A DNA stretch of 15,692 nt. It comes from Byssothecium circinans (Eukaryota; Ascomycota; Dothideomycetes; Pleosporales; Massarinaceae). The stretch spans positions 383,525-399,216 of the forward strand of contig ML977001.1 of NCBI GenBank assembly GCA_010015675.1, read 5' to 3'. This document shows, piece by piece, positions 1 through 6,937 of this stretch. A program made the translations under genes and the position numbers. Position 1 is the first letter of the stretch. Each line of letters starts with the position of its first letter. The notes below the pieces were generated by a model. It saw only the letters and a list, made by a program, of their open reading frames with translations. It was not told where the DNA came from and made no database searches.

Positions 1-52
1 CTCGATGGTGTGGCCGTCTCGATGGTGTGGCCGTCTCGATGGTGCTTTACGT
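1..52. mobile_element. Right terminus of a truncated TIR transposon with three 17-bp units
   Basis: The first 52 bases are the inner-to-outer end of a terminal inverted repeat. Read on the minus strand it starts ACGTAAAGC and is followed by the 17-bp unit ACCATCGAGACGGCCAC twice, plus the start of a third cut by the window edge. A TA at 53-54 follows, the expected target site. The rest of the element lies outside the window. It belongs with the ends at 1651, 2103, 9667 and 15001, and its unit is closest to that of the 9667 end. It is inserted into the transposase fragment that starts at 55. Confidence 0.75.
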
Positions 53-54
53 TA

Positions 55-829
55 TATAAGACTAAGTATATTAGTTATCTATCTATTCTCTAAGATTAAG
101 AGCTTTTAATTATATAGTATATTAGCTTCCTAGTACTATAATAAGATATAGATATATCTTTTATATAATAAATAGTAGGGTAAAAGTACTATTTAAATAT
201 ATACTTTAGATTTCTATTACCTACTCTTTATTACTTAGCTTAATAATAGTAGGCCTTACTTACCTTTCTAAGCTAGTAATTACTTTTATAGAGCTAATAA
301 TACTTATCTAAAAGCTAGTCTTATTAAAGTTATAGATATTATTATTATATACTCTATATTTAATTTTAGTGTCTTCTATAAGCTTAAACTATATATTAGC
401 TACTTTACGATTTTCTTATAGAGCCCTCTAATAGTCTTTTATATAGTTCTAAATAGTTTATAACTATTTTAAATAGTTTATAAACTATTTTACCTAGTTT
501 TTACTTACTCTCTCTCTACCTTACTTAGCTAGTAGTTTATTTACTATATCTAATACTTTACCTAGTATAGGCGCGAATCCTTATAAATTAAAGTTAAGGA
601 TATATTTAATAATTATCTTATACTTAGTTAGGGATAGTTTTAAATAGTTTAGAACTATTTTTACTTAAAAAAGTATTCCTTTAGCGCGTTTATTAAGGAC
701 TTAGTCCTTAATATTAAAGGCTTTAGTAGCATATTAAAGGCTTAGAAATTAGCCTCTATTATATATAGTAAGGGTAAGCTAAAGTCTACCTTTATATTAA
801 AGTACTTTAGTATAACGTTATTATAGTAT
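55..829 (-). pseudogene. Decayed pogo-type transposase, N-terminal part (copy A)
   Basis: Minus-strand translation matches codon for codon the first 20 positions of the transposase frame at 10033 (an ATA in place of the start, then stop-rich residues ending in a GRL-x-LTL segment) and continues through the DNA-binding region. Stops are TAG/TAA at places where the better preserved copy has Gln or Trp codons, as expected from C-to-T changes at CpA on either strand. There is no chance of a functional product. The C-terminal catalytic half is not in the window. Confidence 0.75.
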
Positions 830-910
830 TTTTATATTAAAGATAGTAATAGTATTACTACGGAATTCTACGTAGTTTAGTAGTATACGTAGTTTAGTAG
901 TGCTTTACAT
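55..910 (-). mobile_element. Pogo/Fot1-type element, fragment A (5' part, minus strand)
   Basis: The reverse complement of this stretch aligns along its length with the 5' part of the complete element at 9952-11811. It ends at a recognisable terminus: ACAT at 907-910 (from ACGT), then TA at 911-912. The terminal repeat (about 845-910) contains two 17-bp units, ACTACTAAACTACGTAT-like. The decayed transposase N-terminal part occupies about 55-829; the start codon position reads ATA instead of ATG, and TAG/TAA stops occur throughout. It is interrupted on the left by the terminus at 1-52 and is itself inserted in fragment B. Confidence 0.8.
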
Positions 911-912
911 TA

Positions 913-1162
913 TTTAGTTAAAAGGTAATTTTATTAATACAGTTAAAGAGTCTTTAATAATAAATATTAAAAGCCTTAGTAGCATATTAGAGGCTTTTAA
1001 ATTAGCTAGAATAGTAAGCTTGAAGGGTACGCTTAATTCTACCTTCTTATTAAATAAGTAATACGTTTATTAGTTAAGGCATTTTATAATAAGTATAGTA
1101 TTAGTATTACTAAGGAAAAGTAGCTAGCTTAATAATATAGCTAGCTTAATAGTACTTTATAT
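913..1162 (-). mobile_element. Pogo/Fot1-type element, fragment B (5' end)
   Basis: A short remnant of the same kind of element as fragment A, in the same orientation. It consists of the terminal repeat (about 1095-1162, ending ATAT, then TA at 1163-1164) and the first 57 or so codons of the transposase on the minus strand, with an intact ATG at 1082-1080. The terminal repeat has two 17-bp units of a diverged type, near ACTATTAAGCTAGCTAT. Fragment A was inserted at 911-912, separating this piece from the remainder, which would lie to the left of the window. Confidence 0.72.
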
Positions 1163-1164
1163 TA

Positions 1165-1648
1165 TACTTTACTTTAGTCTTTTATATAAGCTTAAACTAT
1201 ATGCTAACTACTTTAGGATTTTCTTATAGTACTCTTTAATAGTCCTTTAAATAATTCTAAACTATTTATAACTATTCTAAATAGTTTATAAACTATACTA
1301 CTTAGTTAATACCTATATTTTTACTACTTTACTTATATAATAGTTTATTTACTATATCTAATACTTTACTTAAGGTAGGCGTAAATCCTTATAAATTAAG
1401 GTTAAGAATATATTAGATAAGTATATCCTCTTTAGTTAAGAATAGTTTTAAATAGTTTAGTACTATTATTAGTTAAAAGGGTATTCTATATATATATTAA
1501 GAGAAGGTTAAATAGCAAATATTAAAGGCTTTAGTAGCGCGTTAGAGTCTTAGAAATTAGCCTAAATAATAAGCTTAAAAGGTAAGCTTAACCTTGCCTT
1601 CTTATTAAATAAGTAATAAGTTTATTAGTTAAGGTATTTTATAATAAG
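1165..1648 (-). mobile_element. Pogo/Fot1-type element, fragment C (5' part)
   Basis: Third same-orientation fragment. Its minus-strand sequence aligns with the N-terminal third of the transposase at 10033, with the start position decayed to ATA at 1637-1635 and many stops. Fragment B is inserted at the TA 1163-1164. The expected terminal repeat beyond the start codon is missing, because the non-autonomous element beginning at 1651 interrupts it, and it does not resume after 3888. The outermost end of this oldest copy has therefore been lost. Confidence 0.72.
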
Positions 1649-1650
1649 TA

Positions 1651-3886
1651 ATGTAAAGCACCATCGAACCACGCACACCATCGAACCGCGCAGAATTGCT
1701 TGGCGGAAAATCAATTATGCAACCTTTAATAACTATTTAAATACTTAAGCTATTAAGCTGAAATTTTAAATATAGATATATATAATATAGATTTAGAAGG
1801 TTATAAGAAAATATTCTAGGATTTCTAATATCTTAGTAAGCTATATTAGTATAGAATAAAGTTACTCGCCTAAGCTTTATACCCTACAACACCTAATAAA
1901 CTAGCTTAATAAATTATAATAACTTTAGAGCTAGTTTATATATATATAATACACCTATTAGCACTAAAATGATAGCGTGCAGCCTAGACCTATTAGAGAA
2001 TTAGCGTAAGGAGGGTAGAGATTCCTAAAAATATAAAAATATAAATAAATATTTTATCTAGCTAGATATTCTTACTTTCTTTCTTTTAATAAACTTTATA
2101 TAACGTAAAGCACCACCGAACCGCCCACACCACCGAACCGCTCAAAAGCTTGGCAAGGAAAATCAAATATTCAACCTTTAATAACAATTTAAATGTAAGA
2201 GCTATTAAGCTGAAATTTTAAATACAGATATATATAATATAGATCTAAAAGATTATAAAAAGATATTCTAGGATTTCTAATTTCTTAGTAAGCTATATTA
2301 GTATAGAATAAAGTTACTCGCCTTAAGCTTTATACCCTACAACACCTAATAAACTAGCTTAATAAATTATAATAACTTTAGGGCTAGTTTATATATATAT
2401 AATACACCTATTAGCACTAAAATTATAGCGTGCAGCCTAGACCTATTAGAGAACTAGCGTAGGGAGGGTAGAGATACCTAAAATTAGAAAAACATAATTA
2501 TAAATTTTAAATAGCAAGATATTCTTACTTTTTATCGATAGATATACTTTATATATATATAGAGAAGCTATATAAATAGTTAGCTACTAGAAATTAGGTT
2601 ATATAAGCTTTATAATAAGGCAGTGTCTAAATTTTCTAAAACCCTATACTTCCTAAGCTAGATCTTTTAGTTTTAGAGATATTTACTTTAAACTTTATAT
2701 ATAGCTTTATTTAGTATATACTATCCTCCTCGTAAAAAGAAAGTAGAGATATCTAATATATATAACTTTATTTAGAAGGTTTTCTAACTTTTTATACCCC
2801 CTACTTTCTACCTACTATAATAGCATTAAATCTAGGCTGCACGCTATAATAACTTAATAGCTACTAACTAATATAGTAATAAGTAAGTCCTAAAAGTTAT
2901 ATAGTATATTACTAACGTTTAGCTATTAATCTATAGGTAAAGGTAGGTTTTACCTAAGATTTCCTTTTTTACTAATAACTATTTTATTACGTAAGCTATA
3001 GCTATAAAATTTTAATAGCTATTAGATTATATATATATCTATCTAGGTTTAAAATTTTAAAAGAAAATATTAAGGTTTAGCTTTGTTATTAAGATATCCT
3101 GTTTTGATTTTCCAATGCCAAGCTTTTGAGCGGTTCAGTGGTGTGGGCGGTTCGGTGGTGCTTTACGTTATATATATAATAGTAATATAAATAGTTAGCT
3201 ACTAGAAAATAGCTTATATAAACTATATTATAAGGTAGTGTTAGTATTATTCTAAAAACTTATACTTCCTAAGCTAGATCTTTTAGTTTTAAAGGTATTT
3301 ACTTACTTTAAACTTATATATAGCTTTATTTAGTATATATTATCCTTCTCTTAAGAAGGAAGTATAGGTTTTTAATATATATAACTTTATTTAGAAGGTT
3401 TTCTAATTTTTCTTACCTCCTACCTTACACTTACTATTATAGCGTTAAACCTAGGCTGCACGCTATAATAACTTAATAGCTACTAACTAATATACTAATA
3501 AGTAAGTCCTTAAAGTTATATAGTATATTACTAACGTTTAGCTATATATCTATAGTATAAGGTAGGTTTTAGCTACTAATACTTTATAGGTTAATAACTA
3601 TTTTATTACGTAAGCTAAGGCTATAAAATTTTCATAGCTATTAGATAATATATATCTATTCAGGTTTAAAATTTTAAAAGAAAATATTAAGGTTTAGCTT
3701 TATTATTAAGATAATACTCTTTGGTTTTCCTTGCTACTAGAATATTTTTTTAACCTTAGAAATCTATATTATATATATCTATATTTAAAATTTCAGCTTA
3801 ATAGCTTAAGTATTTAAATAGTTATTAAAGGTTGAATAATTGATTTTCCGCCAAGCAATTCTGCGCGGTTCGATGGTGCTTTACGT
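1651..3886. mobile_element. Non-autonomous TIR element 1 (outer copy, contains a nested copy)
   Basis: The left end at 1651 (ATGTAAAGC, from ACGTAAAGC) and right end at 3886 are inverted repeats flanked by TA at 1649-1650 and 3887-3888. Removing the nested element (2103-3168 plus one TA) leaves about 1168 bp. No reading frame of note is present. Internal landmarks are GCGTGCAGCCTAG at 1975-1987 and its reverse complement at 3451-3463. Unlike the other copies, its right 150 bp (3737-3886) is an inverted copy of its own left end (1651-1819), so the terminal repeats are unusually long. The left arm has two 17-bp units and the right arm has one. The TA target and end sequence suggest mobilisation by a pogo/Tc1-mariner-type transposase. 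Confidence 0.85.
2103..3168. mobile_element. Non-autonomous TIR element 2 (complete nested copy, 1066 bp)
   Basis: A complete element with terminal inverted repeats of about 65 bp: ACGTAAAGC at 2103 and its complement ending at 3168, flanked by TA duplications (2101-2102 and 3169-3170). Each end has two 17-bp units (2112-2128 and 2129-2145 on the left). A second internal inverted pair, GCGTGCAGCCTAG, lies at 2428-2440 and 2832-2844, about 325 bp from each end, so the element is symmetrical. It has no coding capacity. It was inserted into element 1, whose sequence resumes after 3170. Ends are less decayed than the interior. Confidence 0.9.
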
Positions 3887-3888
3887 TA

Positions 3889-4080
3889 TAATTATACACT
3901 AATTGCAAAAGAGCATTAATCGCGCTGTCGTTATGCATTTGAAAAATTATAGTTAGAGAGAATGTTCTTAATTAACTTAGATAACTTGATTTATTCAATC
4001 ATAAGTTGTGTAAAATACACAGAATTTCCCTAAGATTCGAATAAAGTATAACCTGAGGCCTACTTTATCGTCGAACTAGT
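3889..4080. other. AT-leaning transition into the gene island
   Basis: Starts directly after the TA at the end of non-autonomous element 1. Base composition moves from AT-rich to balanced within about 150 bp. No gene, terminal repeat or transposase remnant is visible. A 13-bp sequence, ACCTGAGGCCTAC, at 4051-4063 recurs at 4134-4146, just inside the neighbouring gene relic. Confidence 0.5.
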
Positions 4081-4839
4081 TTAGGTGTTACTTTCCCTCT
4101 TCGTCAAAGCTCGCTGGAGGTGCTCCTGCCAGTACCTGAGGCCTACACAAAGGTATTCTGCAAAGAGAGCCGCCGAACGTCGTTCGGGGAGTCCTCTTCT
4201 GATTTGGCTGAGACTGACAATTTCCATCGATAGGTGTAAGAGCCGCCCGTCGTCGGATACATCGGATCCTGCGGAAACGCTTGCGGAGCGAACGTGTTGC
4301 CCGCGCTGAGGTTTACCCAGTCCGACACCAAAGCGCTGTGTCGTCATACCAGACGCGAAGCCGAGGCTGGCCGTCTGTAGCGGAGTGATTGCACCCGTAC
4401 TCGTCGGCAGCACAGTGTTGCTGCCCGCAGTCGTCGCGGCAACCGTGTTCACCCGTCGCTGCTGTCGCTGCTGCCGCTGCTGCTGGAACTGTTGGTGGCT
4501 GACGTCGTGTTGCTGATTCATGGCCACTGGCGATAAGGGCAGTGGCCACGTCTGACACTAGAGGTTGAGGTTGTAGGACTGCCGGTTCGGGTCGAACGAC
4601 TGTTCGAAGTTGTACAGGTCGAGGTTGGACTCCAAGACCTGATGATGGAGTGCCGGGCCGGACGTTTGGAAAGGAGTGGTTGTCATCACAGTTTGTATCG
4701 AGGAGGCGATGGTAGTGTTTGCTTTTCGCAACTGCTGGGAGGTCCCGTCCGAGTTGCGAGATATGTTCCGAATGCTGCTGTCGGGATGCTCCGGTCCAAG
4801 TCCTCGCATTCTGATCTCCCTTAGAAGTAGCTTCAGCAC
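4081..4839 (-). pseudogene. Relic of a Q/S/T-rich protein gene, broken by one stop and one frameshift
   Basis: On the minus strand a protein-like sequence runs from about 4839 to 4143 but not in one frame. The first part (4839-4561) ends at a TAG (4560-4558). The same frame continues without further stops to 4081 and has a Gln/Arg-rich stretch near 4515-4450 and then a Ser/Thr/Ala/Gly-rich stretch. Near 4335 the more protein-like sequence moves to another frame (4331-4143; NTFAPQAFPQDPMYPTTGG and following), implying a one-base indel. The TAG could come from CAG by a RIP-type C-to-T change. Low-complexity Gln-rich and Ser/Thr-rich regions resemble the disordered part of a fungal regulator, but no DNA-binding or other domain is visible, so I do not assign a function. 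An alternative is several short spurious frames. Confidence 0.45.
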
Positions 4840-4880
4840 ATGACTTATACAGAATTATGACGAATATTATCGTGCGGATA

Positions 4881-4960
4881 GATTTCAAGTTGCTTGAAGT
4901 CAAAGTACCCCTCATATTTTTCGGCACGGGGGGTTTTTCGCTACGCAGGGAGGGACGTTA
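4881..4960 (+). repeat. 80-bp direct repeat, copy 1
   Basis: Aligns without gaps to 5000-5079 at an offset of 119 bp, with the closest match over the last 72 bp. Several differences in this copy are C-to-T or G-to-A changes at CpG sites of copy 2 (for example TTG against TCG, CAAAG against CGAAG, CATA against CGTA, CAGG against CGGG). This suggests that copy 1 is the more mutated one. The sequence between the copies is not duplicated. Confidence 0.85.
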
Positions 4961-4999
4961 CGTTAACGCTTATAAAATATAGCAAAGCTCTATGGCGTT

Positions 5000-5079
5000 G
5001 AGTTACAGTCGCTTGAAGTCGAAGTACCCCTCGTATTTTCCGGCACGGTGGGTTTTGTAGCACGCGGGGAGGGACGTTA
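5000..5079 (+). repeat. 80-bp direct repeat, copy 2
   Basis: Second copy of the repeat at 4881-4960. On the minus strand both copies can encode KYEGYFDFK followed by R/Q-L, and several differences between them are synonymous in that frame. No long frame surrounds either copy, so coding is not established. It lies about 100 bp upstream of the REI1-like gene and may be part of its promoter region or a remnant of an older duplicated gene. Confidence 0.8.
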
Positions 5080-5184
5080 GGAGTGTCTCTGAGGGTGCAC
5101 TCGGAGTTAGCAGGAGGTAGTACGGGTGTGAGTTTGCCGTGACACGTTTCCCGAAGCAGTTACTCAGCTCGACTGCCATCTCAG

Positions 5185-6215
5185 ATATGGGCTTGCTCCA
5201 CATGTCAGGCTTCCTTCAACAGCGGATCAGAGCAGAGAGATCATATGAAAGACGCTTGGCAGTACGTTTATTTGTATGCAATATCTTGAAATAAGGGTTA
5301 GCTAACGTCCATGACAGCGTCAAAAACTTGAAGAGAAAACTTGTTTCCTTACCACCTCTACCTAGACCAGCGGGGTCACCACCCCGTATTTCAGTAGAGT
5401 TTGTCAACCATCAACACAAGCACAGTCCTGGACACGACACTCCCAAACATGGATCTAGCCGCGAAGCGTCTGACAATGAAGACGACGAATACGTCTCGCC
5501 ATTCGAGTGCCTCTTCTGCAGCGAAGCTTTTGAACCCGTTGGCGCGTCCGACGACGAGTCCTCAACTTGTCTGGACAGGGTGATTGAGCACATGCGCACA
5601 GCACATGGCTTCACCATCCCGCAGCAAGAATCCATTACCGACCTGGAAATCTTCCTCGAGTATCTCGGCACCGTCGTCAAACTCTGGCACGAATGTCTCT
5701 ACTGCGGCGCAAGCGGAAGCTCCACCCGCGGCATCCAGAACCACAAACGCCACTGCCAGTTGAACCTTGAGCGAGAGCCGGAATTGCTGGAATTCTGGGA
5801 CCGCGACGATGCATCTAAAGAGGAAGCAGGAAAAGAAGAGGAAGAGGGAGAGAGAGGGGAGTCTACCAAGGTTGATGGCATCTCAACCGCAAACCTCGTC
5901 TCCGACACCGAAATCCGCCTCTCATCAGGCAAGATCCTGGGCTCGCGCCGCGCTCCCACAGCAAGAAAACCGCGACCTACATACTCGTCAACCGCGCTCG
6001 TCAAAGCAAAAGACGACTCCCCGTTGCGCTCCTCCTCCTCCCAACCTGAGCCGCATCCCAAGATACCCGATGCCGGAGCGCCAAAAGACCGGCGCATGAT
6101 TCGCAGGGGCGACATGATGGGCATAATTGGACTGCAGGAGCACCAGCATCGGGCGCTGGCGTACGCGGAGAAGGCGGCGCAGCATCGCGAGGTCACGGCA
6201 AGGAAGAGGCATTAG
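5185..6215 (+). CDS. REI1/REH1-like C2H2 zinc-finger protein (60S subunit maturation family), probably damaged
   Basis: Two exons, 5185-5261 and 5318-6215, separated by a 56-nt intron, give 324 residues. Exon 1 encodes a U1-type finger (C4, C7, H20, H26). The splice completes H26 and leads into NLKRKLVSLPPL, the hallmark of REI1-family proteins. A second finger follows (C90, C93, H117, H122) with HGFTIP and ITDLEIFLEYLG, then a third (C152, C155, H168, H171), LEFWD, an acidic stretch, a LSSGKILGSR segment and a basic C-terminal helix. In yeast, REI1 and REH1 act in the cytoplasm on pre-60S ribosomal subunits. Three oddities: no in-frame ATG lies between the upstream stop (TGA 5140-5142) and the first Cys, and the expected start reads ATA at 5185-5187; the third finger has H-x2-H where the family usually has a longer H-H gap; and a TAG at 6213-6215 truncates it. 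Domain assignment is strong. Function as a live gene is doubtful, and an extra upstream exon could supply a start. Confidence 0.78.
5262..5317 (+). other. Spliceosomal intron of the REI1-like gene
   Basis: 56 nt, donor GTACGT at 5262, branch site GCTAAC at 5301-5306, acceptor CAG ending at 5317. Splicing joins CA to C to make the second zinc-binding His of finger 1 and opens the frame into the conserved NLKRK segment. This gives strong independent support for the exon boundaries. The length is typical of ascomycete introns. Confidence 0.88.
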
Positions 6216-6317
6216 TGGGCGTACGATAAGAGGGCGAATTCGCAGAAGCACGATCAGTTGCAAACGGGGCCGATGGCGAAGGCGAAGGCGGGGTTGCATC
6301 AGCTGCTGCCAAGGTAG
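6216..6317 (+). pseudogene. Former C-terminal tail of the REI1-like protein, cut off by an in-frame TAG
   Basis: After the TAG at 6213-6215 the same frame stays open for 33 codons (WAYDKRANSQKHDQLQTGPM and further) to a second TAG at 6315-6317. The residues continue the basic, helical C-terminal style of the family, and the codons are GC-rich like the upstream gene. This suggests the TAG was once CAG (Gln), a C-to-T change in CpA context. Readthrough or an alternative annotation with the longer end is possible. Confidence 0.55.
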
Positions 6318-6937
6318 ATGCAGTATAGTAAACTTGGGAAATTATGGATCTGATCTAAATGCATAATAAGTTTACTTGTGTTTTCTATGGAGCTTAAATG
6401 TGATTGTGATGTTTGCATCACTTCTGCCTAGAACTCGCTTATTTTAACCCCATTGCTCGACAACGCTGTATTGCTTTTGGCCTTGGCTACATGCATTTGT
6501 TTCACTACTACGCCCGCAGTTTTACAAGCCTCGCAGTTTTACAAGGCTCATGCCGCTCGGAGAGTTCAGTTCGTATGCCAGGCTAGGCGGTCCCGGTAGA
6601 GCCAAGCGCAGGAAAACAGGTGCAAGTCCAATCAGTATTCGATGTCAACAGCCACATCTCGTTTTCGTAGACCGTGGCATGCAAGTATAACATGGGGAAC
6701 GGGCCAGCTGAACGAAAATAAACGGACCGACAGTTTGTATGAAATTGTGTAGTGTTTCCTAGTAAGTGGTAAGGTACGAGGGGCTCGTGATTCTCAATTT
6801 CGAGTCGTAAAGTAAGTAACACACCCCTCTCCATTTTCATTTCTCTCGGTGCGAATGTATTTCCTTCCTGCATTGAGTCCTCTCATGCCTCCAGCAGTAA
6901 GGACGAATTCCTGGCTGGACTCGCCAGCACAATCACG
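6318..6937 (+). other. Intergenic region upstream of the membrane-protein gene
   Basis: 620 bp of balanced composition with no convincing gene on either strand. A 14-bp repeat, CGCAGTTTTACAAG, occurs twice in tandem (6515-6528 and 6532-6545). A pair of complementary 9-mers (AGTAAACTT near 6329, AAGTTTACT near 6367) lies just after the end of the REI1-like gene and could form a stem in the transcript. The stretch just before 6938 should contain the promoter and leader of the next gene, but I cannot identify a specific promoter element. Confidence 0.4.

Noticed and set aside
1..52. Short direct repeats at the window start suggested a CRISPR array
   Set aside because: The 17-bp units abut with no spacers, recur at other transposon ends and belong to a eukaryotic-type terminal repeat.
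4528..4559. A tiny intron (GTGTCAG to CCAG, minus strand) that would skip the TAG in the Q-rich gene relic
   Set aside because: At about 32 nt it is shorter than usual fungal introns and has no branch site; a nonsense change is simpler.
5699..6196. Long minus-strand frame opposite the REI1-like gene
   Set aside because: It is a shadow of a GC-rich coding sequence; the plus strand has the zinc fingers and a valid intron.
6596..6635. GGTGCAAGTCC looked like the T-loop part of a tRNA
   Set aside because: No matching acceptor, D or anticodon stems can be formed around it, and the loop lacks the TTC core.
6583..6873. A 96-codon minus-strand frame upstream of the membrane-protein gene
   Set aside because: It lies in the presumed promoter region, resembles nothing known, has no domain or signal, and its composition is that of intergenic sequence.
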